A stretch of DNA of 64,000 nt, taken from NCBI GenBank assembly GCA_910585575.1, contig CAJUFS010000003.1:3186-67185 (forward strand), in the 5' to 3' direction. Of this stretch, positions 42,905 through 51,282 are shown piece by piece. Numbering within the stretch: the stretch's first letter is position 1; each line of letters opens with the position of its first letter. The notes beneath the pieces were generated by a model. That model made no database searches, was not told the origin of the DNA, and saw nothing but the letters and a program-made list of their open reading frames with translations. A program made the translations under genes and the position numbers. The stretch comes from an uncultured Adlercreutzia sp. (GTDB lineage Bacteria > Actinomycetota > Coriobacteriia > Coriobacteriales > Eggerthellaceae).

Positions 42905-43866
42905 TCTTCGGCGCTTAGCGGCGAGAGGAGGGCCGGGGCGATATCGAAGATGGTCTTGCAGCCCGTCTCGCCGGCCTGGGCCATGCGGTAGCAGGCGCGA
43001 GCGCAGGCGGCCAGGACGCTTCCAGTGAACTCGGGGTTCGAGTCCAGCTTGAGCGAGTACTCGATGACGTGGGTGTTCTCGCCGTTGGCGCCGGTGGTGC
43101 CGGTGCGGATGACCGAGCCGCCGTGGGGGATGCCGGCGTGGTCGCGGTCGAGCTCTTCCTGGGAGATGAAGGTGACCGTGGTGTCGTAGTCGGCGAAGTA
43201 GTTGGGCATGGTGACGATGGCCTCTTCGATGGCGGCGGTGTCGGCGCCCTCCTCGGCTACGACGAAGCACTCGCGGGTGTGCTTCTGGCGCGTGGTCAGC
43301 TCGGGGTTGGCGCCGGAGCGCACGGCCTCGAGGGCGGCCGGCACGGGCACCGTGTACTGACGGGCGTCCACCACGCCGGGGATGCGGCGGATGGCGTCGG
43401 AGTGGCCCTGAGACACGCCGCGGCCCCAGAAGGTGTAGTCGGCGCCGTTGGGCATAATGGCACCGGCGTACACGCGCGACACCGAGAACATGCCCGGATC
43501 CCAGCCCACCGAGATAATGGCCACATGACCACCTTCGCGGGCGGCGGCATCCACGGCGGCGAAGTGCGCGGGGATGTTGGCGTGGGTGTCGAAGGAGTCG
43601 ACCACGTTGTAGAGGCGCGCCGCCTCGGGCGTCTGCTCGGGCAGGTCGGTGGCCGAGCCGCCGGCCAGCACCAGCACGTCGATGTCGTCGGTGTGGGCGG
43701 CCAGATCGGCGGCAGGCCACACGGCCACGTTCTCGCCGTAGGGCTTCACGCTGTCGGGGTTGCGGCGGGTGAAGATGCCCACCAGCTCCATGTCGTCGTT
43801 GGCGGCCACGGCCAGCTCTACGCCGCGTCCGAGATTTCCGTATCCGAGAATGCCAATGCGAATCAC
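42883..43866 (-). CDS. ddh: meso-diaminopimelate D-dehydrogenase
   Basis: 327 residues from a GTG start at 43866. Rossmann motif IRIGILGYGNLGRGVELA, then GIFTRRNPDSVKPYG, LAGGSATDLPEQTP, VDSFDTHANIP, VGWDPGMFSVSRVY and TFWGRGVSQGHSDAIRRIPG. The pattern and length match Ddh (about 326). It makes meso-DAP directly from tetrahydrodipicolinate using NADPH, supplying peptidoglycan and lysine. The start overlaps the histidine kinase stop as GTGA. Confidence 0.93.
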   Translation of the reverse strand: MIRIGILGYGNLGRGVELAVAANDDMELVGIFTRRNPDSVKPYGENVAVWPAADLAAHTDDIDVLVLAGGSATDLPEQTPEAARLYNVVDSFDTHANIPAHFAAVDAAAREGGHVAIISVGWDPGMFSVSRVYAGAIMPNGADYTFWGRGVSQGHSDAIRRIPGVVDARQYTVPVPAALEAVRSGANPELTTRQKHTRECFVVAEEGADTAAIEEAIVTMPNYFADYDTTVTFISQEELDRDHAGIPHGGSVIRTGTTGANGENTHVIEYSLKLDSNPEFTGSVLAACARACYRMAQAGETGCKTIFDIAPALLSPLSAEDLRAHML

Positions 43867-46187
43867 CGGTGCCTCCTTGAGGGTTGAGTGCGTTTAGTGG
43901 CTCCATTATGGCGCATAGGGGTCGCGTCTGTGCGCCTGCCGTGCCCCGCGTAACGAGGATTTAACCGAGCAGGGGCCGTCGGGCGTTCGGAAGCGGCCCT
44001 GTCCCCGGAAAGCCTGGGGGCTGTTTGCCCGTCCGCGATTCCGGCGCTGCTAGCCGTCCGCGCGGACGGCGCGGGCGGCGCGGTGGTGCCGCTAGGCGAG
44101 GCGGCCCGACCGGACGTGTCGCCTAGCGTTGCCGTTCGCGTGCGCGACGACCGCGCGGAACCGCGCCCTGAGGGCATTGGCGTGGCTGCCGTTGCGCGGC
44201 GGCCAGGAGGCGGCGTGGTGCCCGCATTGTCGCGCAGACCGTCCAGCGGCTGGGCGGCCGTTGCGCGGCGGTCCGGCGGTAGTGGAGCGTTCGCATTGTC
44301 GCGCGGGGCGGCCAGCGGCTGGACGGGAGCCGTCGCTTCCTCGCCGCGGGTGGGAATGCGCAGGGTGAAGACGGTGACGCCGCGCTGGCTGGCCGCTTCG
44401 ATGTCGCCGTGGTGGGCCACGACAATCTCCTTGGCGATGGCCAGGCCAAGGCCCGCGCCGCCGCTGCGCGTGGTACGGGCGCCGTCTTCGCGATAGAACT
44501 TCTCGAAGATGGATTCCAGATGGGCCTCGGATATCTCGCGACCGCGGTTGGCCACAGTAATGGTGGTGAAGCGGGCGTCTTGGCGGGCGGTCAGGGCGAT
44601 GACCGAGTTCGAGTCAGCATAGGCCACGGCGTTGCGGAGCACATTGCCCAGGGCGCGAGCCAGCTTGTCGGGATCGACGAAAAACTGCTCGGAAGGCCCT
44701 ACGTCCACGGAGATGCGGATGTTGCGCGCCGAAGCCTCGGGGAAGAAGGCTTCGGCTACCTGCTGGCAGAACAGGCGCACGCCGATCATCTCGCGCTCGA
44801 TGGGAATGGCGGACAAGTTGTAGCGGGTGATCTCGAAGAACTCGTTGATAAGGCCTTCGAGGCGCTCGGCCTTGGAATAGGCGATGTCGGCGTAGTGGCG
44901 CAGGGTGTCGCGGGGCAGATCGGTGGTCTCGCGCAGGAGGTCGAGGTAGCCCAGCACTGAGGTAAGCGGTGTGCGAATGTCATGGGCCAGGTAGGCCACG
45001 AGCTCGTTTTTCCGCTGCTCGGCGGCGTGGGCCGCCCGCTCGTCGGCCAGGGACTGCTGGCGGATGACCGTCAGCTCGTTGCGGGCAATGGACAGGTCGG
45101 CGGGCAGGTCGATGGGGGCGTCCTTGTCGGCCAGCAGAGTGGCCACGGCGCCGGACAAGTCGTCGAAGGAGCGAAGCGAGCGATTGAGCGAGCGGAAAAC
45201 GATGAGGAGCATGCCAATGGCGAATACTAAGAAGGCCAAGGGCAGCTTGAGCGACTTGAGCAAAGTATAGGTGGCGATATCGCGCATGGCGTAAGAGCCC
45301 TGATCGTCGTGTTCTATCTGCCAAACGGGCTGGTCGGAGGGAATGCCCAGAGCCCGTGCTTGCTCGGCGGGACTCAGGGCCTGCCAAGTTTCGTAAGCCT
45401 GCTCCTGGGAAGCGGTGTAGGCGTCGGCAAGGGTGCCCATCAGCGACGTTTCATCGTAGCCATAGAGAGCGGCGAACGAGAGTATCTGGTTCGCCTGGTC
45501 TTCGGTAACTTGCAGGGGCATGAAGGGAGGCTCGCGGACGATCGAGAGGTGCAGCTCTTGGATCATGGCCGATATGTGCAGTGCTGCCATAGCCTGGGCG
45601 GCACTGGCAGAGCTCGGCTTGATGCCGAAGGCGGCGAGAATACTCTCGTAGCTGAGGTAGGGCACTGTGTCTTCCTGGTCGGCGGGCATGCCGGCGGAGC
45701 TCGCGGCACTGCTGACGTCCTCGTCTTCGCTGGCGTCGGAGGGCTCGTCGACGGCGGCGCTGACGTTGACGTCCTCGATGCCCGCTGTCTCGAGCTTGTC
45801 GTCGGCCTTCAGCTTCTTTGCCGCCTCGGGGTCGACGGCGTAAGCCTGAATGAGCTTGCTTCCGTCAGCCAGCTCGTCTTCTACTTCGTCAAGGGTGCCT
45901 TCCGCCGACGAGTAGCCGTCGGCCGCCAGGGCATCGACCTGATCGTTGAACGCGGGGGAGTCGAACATGCCCTGCTCGGTTAAAAGGGCCAGGTAATCGG
46001 ACGAGGAGTCCAAGGTGCGCCACACCGAGGTGGAATCGGCCACGTAGTTGGCCACGGTGGGCACCACGGTGCGCTCTGCTGCCACGCAGCCCAGGGCGAA
46101 GATGACGGTGAAGATGACGAGGTTGCGGACGGCGCCCCCCAGCACGCGCCGGCGCAGGACACGGGCCTGCTCGCTTTTAAGCGCCAT
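43863..46187 (-). CDS. VanS-like sensor histidine kinase with long disordered C-terminal tail
   Basis: 774 residues from ATG 46187, overlapping the response regulator by 11 bp. TM1 lies at about residues 22-38 and TM2 at about 314-332, bounding an extracellular region of 270 residues with an acidic Ser/Ala segment. The His box is LVAYLAHDIRTPLTS (H402); the N box is NVLRNAVAY; GGAGLGLAIAKEIVVAHHGD is the G box, ending at about 612. A 162-residue Ala/Pro/Arg/Thr tail follows. VanRS-type systems respond to cell-wall stress or peptides; the ligand is unknown. Ddh is downstream by GTGA overlap. Confidence 0.88.
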   Translation of the reverse strand: MALKSEQARVLRRRVLGGAVRNLVIFTVIFALGCVAAERTVVPTVANYVADSTSVWRTLDSSSDYLALLTEQGMFDSPAFNDQVDALAADGYSSAEGTLDEVEDELADGSKLIQAYAVDPEAAKKLKADDKLETAGIEDVNVSAAVDEPSDASEDEDVSSAASSAGMPADQEDTVPYLSYESILAAFGIKPSSASAAQAMAALHISAMIQELHLSIVREPPFMPLQVTEDQANQILSFAALYGYDETSLMGTLADAYTASQEQAYETWQALSPAEQARALGIPSDQPVWQIEHDDQGSYAMRDIATYTLLKSLKLPLAFLVFAIGMLLIVFRSLNRSLRSFDDLSGAVATLLADKDAPIDLPADLSIARNELTVIRQQSLADERAAHAAEQRKNELVAYLAHDIRTPLTSVLGYLDLLRETTDLPRDTLRHYADIAYSKAERLEGLINEFFEITRYNLSAIPIEREMIGVRLFCQQVAEAFFPEASARNIRISVDVGPSEQFFVDPDKLARALGNVLRNAVAYADSNSVIALTARQDARFTTITVANRGREISEAHLESIFEKFYREDGARTTRSGGAGLGLAIAKEIVVAHHGDIEAASQRGVTVFTLRIPTRGEEATAPVQPLAAPRDNANAPLPPDRRATAAQPLDGLRDNAGTTPPPGRRATAATPMPSGRGSARSSRTRTATLGDTSGRAASPSGTTAPPAPSARTASSAGIADGQTAPRLSGDRAASERPTAPARLNPRYAGHGRRTDATPMRHNGATKRTQPSRRHR
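44188..44325. repeat. 69-bp tandem repeat inside the kinase tail
   Basis: Two 69-bp units (44188-44256 and 44257-44325; each begins GCCGTTGCGCGGCGG and contains GCATTGTCGCGC). In the kinase frame each encodes 23 residues (RDNAN...RRATAA type). It marks expansion of the disordered tail. Confidence 0.7.
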
Positions 46188-46899
46188 AGCCGTTGTCGGA
46201 GCCTGGGCCGCCCCGCAGCTTGTAGCCAACGCCCCAGGCCGTCTCGATGAAAGCGGTGGAGGCGTCGATGGCGGCCAGCTTTTTGCGCAAGCGGCGGATA
46301 TGCACCATAACCGTATTGGCCGCGGCGTCGTCGAAGCGCTCGTGCCAGGCGCCTTCGAACAGGTCGGCAGCGGACACGGGCGAGCCGACCGATTGGGCGA
46401 GCAGGGCCAAGATGGCGAACTCCTTCGGCGTCAAGTGCAGCGGCTCGCCGTGGAGGGTGGCCAAATGGGTGCGCAGGTCCACCTCGATGGCGCCGGCGCG
46501 CAGAAGGGTGGAGGAGGCGGGGCTGGCGTCTTGGCGCCGCCGCAGTCGGGCCTTGACGCGGGCTACCAGCTCGCGGGGGCGGAAGGGCTTGGTGACGTAG
46601 TCCTCGGCGCCCAGGGTGAAGCCGACCACCTGGTCGGCCTCTTCGTCCTTCGCCGACAGGAAGATGACAGGGATGTCGCACAGCTGGCGAATGCGCACGC
46701 ACAGCTCGAAGCCGTCGATGCCGGGCATCATGATGTCCACAATGGCCAGGTCGAAGGGCGAGCGTGCCAGCTGTTCCAAAGCCGCTTGGCCGCTATAGCA
46801 GGCCAAGGCGTCCATGCCCTCGGCCACCAGCAGGTTGACCACCAAGTCGGCGATGGCCTGTTCGTCGTCTACCACCAGGATGTGCGCTCGTTTTTCCAT
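46177..46899 (-). CDS. OmpR/VanR-like response regulator
   Basis: 240 residues from ATG 46899. The receiver domain has acidic pair DDEQ (near 12), phospho-Asp in LAIVDIMMPGIDGFELC, and Lys in AEDYVTKPFRPRELV. The winged-helix domain carries LTPKEFAILALLAQS, ANTVMVHIRRLRKKL and ETAWGVGYKL. It is the operon head; the sensor kinase follows with an overlap. Confidence 0.92.
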   Translation of the reverse strand: MEKRAHILVVDDEQAIADLVVNLLVAEGMDALACYSGQAALEQLARSPFDLAIVDIMMPGIDGFELCVRIRQLCDIPVIFLSAKDEEADQVVGFTLGAEDYVTKPFRPRELVARVKARLRRRQDASPASSTLLRAGAIEVDLRTHLATLHGEPLHLTPKEFAILALLAQSVGSPVSAADLFEGAWHERFDDAAANTVMVHIRRLRKKLAAIDASTAFIETAWGVGYKLRGGPGSDNGYGA

Positions 46900-47141
46900 G
46901 GGCCTATGGTACACGATTGACGAGCTGTTTATAGCCGAACAATGGCGCCTTCCAGGCCTTGTAAGAAAAAGTTAAGGGCCCTTGCGAAGAGTTCAGCATT
47001 TGCTATGGGACGGGTAAGGCGGCGGCACGGTAGGGTGGAGAAGCGCCGGACGCCTCCGCTGTCTTTGCGCGGCCCTGCGAAAGGGGCACAGGCTCCTTTC
47101 CGATGCCCTGCCTAGCTTCGATTTGCTTTCAGGAGTACCTT

Positions 47142-48074
47142 ATGGGAAACGAACCCTTTACGCAGAACCCCTTTAGCCGCGAGCGGTGGAGCCGTCCCGG
47201 CGCCCCCGACGTGACGGCGCGCTGCGCCGCGGTATCGGGGCCGGTGGGCGGCGGTTCGGGAGAAGCGGTGCCCTTTGCGGTTCGGGATTCGCGGCGCCGC
47301 GACGGCCGGAGCGTCCCGACGCGCCGACGCCCCGCGTGGGAGCTCCCCGGGAAGCCCGCGGCCTTTGTGCGGCGCGGGACATGCTCGGCGATGGCGTCTC
47401 TGCGGCTTATGCCCTGGGTGGCGGCGGTGGGACTTGCGGTGTTTCTTCTCGTGGCGGCCTTGGGAGGAGTGCGGGGCCTGCTGACGGCCGAGGAGCCCGC
47501 GACGCTGGCGTCGGCACCGCTGCCTCAGGCCGGGGCGGCCCAGGAGGCGCAGCCCATCAGCACGCCGCGGGACCAATGGCAGCGCGGCACCATGCCCTAC
47601 CTCTATCAGATCGATCCCCAGTGGGGAAGCGCCCCCTACGCGGGAGCCGACATGGCGAACAGCGGCTGCGGTCCCACGAGCCTGGCTATGGTCTACGTGG
47701 CCCTGACGGGCAAGACCGATTATGATCCGCCGGCCATGGGCGTGTTCAGCGAGGAAAACGGGTATGTGGAAGAGGGCCTTACCTCGTGGCTCCTTATGAG
47801 CGAGGGCGCGGCCCAGCTGGGTCTTGCCTCGCGGGAGCTGCCGGCCGATGTGGCCACGGTGATCGCGGCACTGGAGGCGGGCGAGCCGGTCATCTGCACC
47901 GTAGGCCCCGGGGATTTCACCACTACCGGGCATTTCATCGTGCTGTCCGGGGTGGACGAGACGGGCGACTTTGTGGTGCACGATCCCAACAGCGCCCAGA
48001 ACAGCGCTCGCACCTGGGATGCCCAGCGCGTGCTCGACCAGTGTCGCAACCTCTGGGCCTTCCGGCGCGCCTAG
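47142..48074 (+). CDS. secreted/anchored C39-like cysteine peptidase
   Basis: 310 residues from ATG 47142 (CAGGAGTACCTT). A disordered Arg/Pro-rich N-terminus of about 85 residues is followed by one membrane helix (LMPWVAAVGLAVFLLVAALG). The C-terminal domain has the C39/BtrH-type triad: Cys in NSGCGPTSLAMVY, His in TTGHFIVLSGV, and Asp in VVHDPNSAQNS. It probably acts outside the cell on a peptide or wall substrate. The two-component system lies divergently 240 bp away. Confidence 0.82.
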   Translation: MGNEPFTQNPFSRERWSRPGAPDVTARCAAVSGPVGGGSGEAVPFAVRDSRRRDGRSVPTRRRPAWELPGKPAAFVRRGTCSAMASLRLMPWVAAVGLAVFLLVAALGGVRGLLTAEEPATLASAPLPQAGAAQEAQPISTPRDQWQRGTMPYLYQIDPQWGSAPYAGADMANSGCGPTSLAMVYVALTGKTDYDPPAMGVFSEENGYVEEGLTSWLLMSEGAAQLGLASRELPADVATVIAALEAGEPVICTVGPGDFTTTGHFIVLSGVDETGDFVVHDPNSAQNSARTWDAQRVLDQCRNLWAFRRA

Positions 48075-48182
48075 GGGCGCGCTCGGCGCAGCAGCCTCCT
48101 GTGCTCATTCAATGGGCGCGAAGATCAGCGATGAGACTGTGCTAGGATGACCTTACCGATTCCCCAGGGAAAGGAGGTCGTC

Positions 48183-48878
48183 GTGGCATTGTTGGAATGT
48201 CGGGACGTGACCAAGGCCTTCGGGTCGCAGGTGGCGCTTGATCAAGTGAGTTTGTCCATTCCCGCCGGCCGCGTGGTGGGGCTTTTGGGCCCCAACGGCT
48301 CGGGCAAGACGACGTTGCTCAAGATTATCGCCGGGGTGGCCCATCCGACGGCGGGCACCGTTACGGTGAACGGCCTGGCGCCGAGTCCTGCTACTAAGGC
48401 CATTGTGTCCTTTTTGCCCGAGCGCCCCTATTTCTCGCGCTCCATGCGCGTGCGCGAGATGGTGGCTTACTTCGCCGACTTCTACAGCGATTTCGATACG
48501 CTGTTGGCCCAAGATATGCTGGCGCGCCTGGGCGTCGACCCGACGGCTCCGTGCTCGGCGCTGTCGAAGGGCACGGTGGAGAAAGTGCAGCTGGTGCTGG
48601 TGATGGCGCGGCATGCGGCCCTCTACCTGCTCGACGAGCCCATCGGCGGCGTCGATCCGGCGGCGCGCGACTATATTCTCCAGACCATCATCCGCAGCTA
48701 TCGGCCGCAGTCCAGCATTGTTCTCTCCACGCATCTCGTGCGCGACGTGGAGGCGGTGCTCGACGACTTCGTGCTGCTGTGCTACGGGCGGATGCTACTT
48801 CATGCGCCCGTGGGCTATGTGACCCACGAGCTGGGCACCTCCCTGGATGCCTATTTCCGAGAGGAGTTCCGATGCTAG
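48183..48878 (+). CDS. ABC transporter ATP-binding protein
   Basis: 231 residues from GTG 48183, chosen because AAAGGAGG lies 5 bp upstream. Walker A GPNGSGKTTLLKII, a noncanonical signature LSKGTVEKVQLV, Walker B LYLLDEPIGGVDPAA and STHLVRDVE. The length and signature fit YtrB/NatA-type export ATPases. The next gene, its membrane partner, overlaps by 7 bp. Confidence 0.9.
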   Translation: MALLECRDVTKAFGSQVALDQVSLSIPAGRVVGLLGPNGSGKTTLLKIIAGVAHPTAGTVTVNGLAPSPATKAIVSFLPERPYFSRSMRVREMVAYFADFYSDFDTLLAQDMLARLGVDPTAPCSALSKGTVEKVQLVLVMARHAALYLLDEPIGGVDPAARDYILQTIIRSYRPQSSIVLSTHLVRDVEAVLDDFVLLCYGRMLLHAPVGYVTHELGTSLDAYFREEFRC

Positions 48879-49681
48879 GCAAGCTGTGCGCTCACGAGTT
48901 CAAGGGGCTGTGGAAGAAGGCCGTGCTGCTGCTGGCTATCATGGTGGCGGCCGGTGTGGCCGGCGTAGGTACCGTGGCGGCGGCAAACGTGGCGGTGGAC
49001 ACCACATACCTGAGTGATTTCCTCTCGGGGCCCGTGGCCTCGTTGTTCATGCTGTCGTTCTTTCTGGCCTTTGTGGTGTGGGCCTCGTTGGTGGCCATGT
49101 TCGTGTTCATCGTCATGCGCTTTTACCGCTCGCTGTTCACCGACGAGGGCTATCTGACTTTGACGCTGCCCGTGAGCGCCGGAAGCATCGTGGCGGCGAA
49201 GTACCTGGTGGGGCTCGTTATCATGGTGGTGTTCTCTCTGGTAGCCCTTGGGCTGGTGAGTGCTATGACTATGGCGGGCACCGAAGGTGACCCGGAGATG
49301 CTCACGATCATGTTCTCCATGATGAGCGGCATGTTCGGCATCGTGCACGAGTTCAACGCGGTGTCGGCCGTGGTGGGGCTCGTCAACGTGCTTATCGGTG
49401 CGGCGTACCAGTTGGCTTTGGCCTTCGTGTCGTTCACGCTGGGCGCTTGGTGGGCGCGCCGTCACAAGGTGGCTGCCGCCGTGGGGCTGTTCTTCGGCAT
49501 TGGCTGGCTGGTGTCCCTGGTTTTCAGCATGGGCACGTTCGCCACCGCTTTCGGCGGCATGCAGGGCATGGCCTTCGCTGCCTCGCTGTCGCTGGTGCAG
49601 ATGGTCTGCAACGCCGCACTGGCGGTAGGAGCCGTAGTGCTGGCGGCGTTCGTTCTCAAGAACAAAGTCGACCTTTCCTAG
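48872..49681 (+). CDS. ABC exporter permease subunit
   Basis: 269 residues starting MLGKLCAHEFKGLWKKAVLL, with about six membrane helices. The first hydrophobic stretch is VLLLAIMVAAGVAGVGTVAA; others include FMLSFFLAFVVWASLVAMFV and YLVGLVIMVVFSLVALGLVS. The FYRSLFTDEGYLTLTLPVSA loop is typical of ABC-2-type permeases. It overlaps its ATPase gene. The substrate is unknown; antibiotic or peptide export is plausible. Confidence 0.82.
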   Translation: MLGKLCAHEFKGLWKKAVLLLAIMVAAGVAGVGTVAAANVAVDTTYLSDFLSGPVASLFMLSFFLAFVVWASLVAMFVFIVMRFYRSLFTDEGYLTLTLPVSAGSIVAAKYLVGLVIMVVFSLVALGLVSAMTMAGTEGDPEMLTIMFSMMSGMFGIVHEFNAVSAVVGLVNVLIGAAYQLALAFVSFTLGAWWARRHKVAAAVGLFFGIGWLVSLVFSMGTFATAFGGMQGMAFAASLSLVQMVCNAALAVGAVVLAAFVLKNKVDLS

Positions 49682-49747
49682 AAAGGGAAGGGCCGTTCAG
49701 GCGGCGGCAGCGGTGAAAGAGCCGCGGAGTTTTCCTGTTACCGACCG

Positions 49748-49781
49748 ATCCCGAGCGCCTTCGCAGCGCTCGGGATTTTTT
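49748..49781 (+). terminator. Terminator of the ABC exporter operon
   Basis: Perfect 11-bp stem ATCCCGAGCGC / GCGCTCGGGAT with a 7-nt loop, then TTTTTT on the plus strand. Confidence 0.93.
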
Positions 49782-49891
49782 ATGCCCAACCTTAGCTGGC
49801 AGCTAATGAAACGGCTCGGCAGAACGGATACCCTTCTTGGTGCTCATTGGGAGAAATTCGCTCCACGCAACCTAAGAAGAAGGGAATCATC

Positions 49892-50644
49892 ATGGAGAAA
49901 AAACCTACCTCGGGTATGGCTATTACGGGATTGGTGCTGGGCCTTATCGCGTTCATTAGCTCGGTCGTGCCTTTGCTCAATCTGCTGTCGTTTCCGTTTG
50001 TGCTGCTGGCCATTATCTTTGGAGCCATCGGGGTATTTCAGACCGTCAAGGGCACCAAGGGCGGAAAAGGCATCGCCATCTCTGGATTGGTGCTGGGTGT
50101 CCTGGCGCTGCTGGTAACCGTGGCTATGTACGGCGGGGCCGCTGCCAGTGCGGATAACGCCTCCTCGTCCGCGTCGAGCTCTTCGACGACGACCGAGCAG
50201 ACGGCGGCTTCCAGCGATGCGGCGAGCACTGGGGCGTCCTCGGACGAGGCCTCTCAAAGCGCTGCGGCCGAGGCCGCTGCCGAGCAGCAGGCCGATGCCC
50301 CCTACGTGGTGACGATCGACGGCGCCGAAATGGGCACCGACTATCAGGGCGAAAAGGCTGCCATCATCACCTACACCTTCACCAACAACTCTGACGATGC
50401 GTGTAATTTCATGACGACCATCGGCGCCAAGGCCTTCCAGGACGGCGTGCAGCTGGAGGGTGCCATCGGTGTGGACGGCGTGGACAGCCAGGATCTGATG
50501 AAGGATATCAAGCCTGGCAAGTCCATCACGGTCAAGGAAGCCTATGTCCTGGCTGACACGAAGAACGACGTCGAGGTTGAAGTGACCGAGCTGTGGGACT
50601 TCAGCAACGAGCTGATCGCCCAGCAGACGTTCCAGATGAACTAG
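49892..50644 (+). CDS. DUF4190 membrane protein with extracellular DUF5067-like domain
   Basis: 250 residues from ATG 49892 (AAGAAGAAGGGAATC). Two hydrophobic hairpins (GMAITGLVLGLIAFISSVVP, then GIAISGLVLGVLALLVTVAM) form the DUF4190 part. A Ser/Ala/Thr-rich linker follows, then a beta-rich domain (TYTFTNNSDDACNFMTTIGA, ending LIAQQTFQMN) like the DUF5067/DUF4352 immunoglobulin-type domains. Secreted or membrane-displayed, function unknown. Confidence 0.8.
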   Translation: MEKKPTSGMAITGLVLGLIAFISSVVPLLNLLSFPFVLLAIIFGAIGVFQTVKGTKGGKGIAISGLVLGVLALLVTVAMYGGAAASADNASSSASSSSTTTEQTAASSDAASTGASSDEASQSAAAEAAAEQQADAPYVVTIDGAEMGTDYQGEKAAIITYTFTNNSDDACNFMTTIGAKAFQDGVQLEGAIGVDGVDSQDLMKDIKPGKSITVKEAYVLADTKNDVEVEVTELWDFSNELIAQQTFQMN

Positions 50645-50726
50645 GCGCTTCGCCTTTACAACAAGCGAGTTTTGCGTATGCCGCGTGCTTCGGTGCGCGG
50701 CATACCGTTAGAATAAGAAGGTATCA

Positions 50727-51176
50727 ATGGCACGAAGGAGGAGGAAGAAGCGCGTGGAGGAGCCGCTGACAGAGGACATGCTGGCCGAGCTGCTCGATGC
50801 GCCGGACTTGCGCAGCTTCATCGACCGTCCCGAGGTGGGCAAGCGCACGGTGGCCGAGTACCTGACGTTTCTGCTGGATGCCAAGGGGCTCAAGCGGTCG
50901 GAAGTAGTGCGCGACGCGGGCATCAATTCCACCTACGGCTATCAGATATTCAAAGGTCAGCGTCCCAATGTGAGCCGCGACAATTTGCTGAAGCTCGCCT
51001 TTGCCATGGGCCTTTCGCGCGTCGAGGCCAATCGGCTGCTGAGGGCCGGCGGCGCAAGCGAGCTCTACGCCAAGAACCGCCGCGATGCCATTATCACGTT
51101 CGCTCTGAACAACGGCTACTCGCTGCAGCGGGCCGATGAGGAGCTTTACCGCTTCCATGAGGACACGATTGGCTAA
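50727..51176 (+). CDS. HTH-domain protein linked to a Ser/Thr kinase
   Basis: 149 residues. A basic start (ARRRRKKR) is followed by a helical region and an XRE-like helix-turn-helix (VAEYLTFLLDAKGLKRSEVV, NSTYGYQIFKGQRP). The HTH fits a phage-repressor-like fold. The next gene, a Ser/Thr kinase, begins within about 110 bp of its stop, or overlaps it if an upstream start is used. This pairing suggests the kinase regulates the HTH protein, as in other actinobacterial kinase/HTH couples. Confidence 0.75.
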   Translation: MARRRRKKRVEEPLTEDMLAELLDAPDLRSFIDRPEVGKRTVAEYLTFLLDAKGLKRSEVVRDAGINSTYGYQIFKGQRPNVSRDNLLKLAFAMGLSRVEANRLLRAGGASELYAKNRRDAIITFALNNGYSLQRADEELYRFHEDTIG

Positions 51177-51282
51177 ACCGTCCAGGGGTGCCTCGGCGAG
51201 GGAGGCTGACAGCGAGAGTTCCTACCGCGCCGCCGACCTAGCCTGGTGTTCCGTGGAGCGCGCATTTGGTACCATGCGTTCC

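Noticed and set aside
46971..46996. Direct hexamers GTTAAG and GTTCAG 20 bp apart as response-regulator boxes
   Set aside because: Only two weakly similar hexamers at a spacing unlike known OmpR-family boxes.
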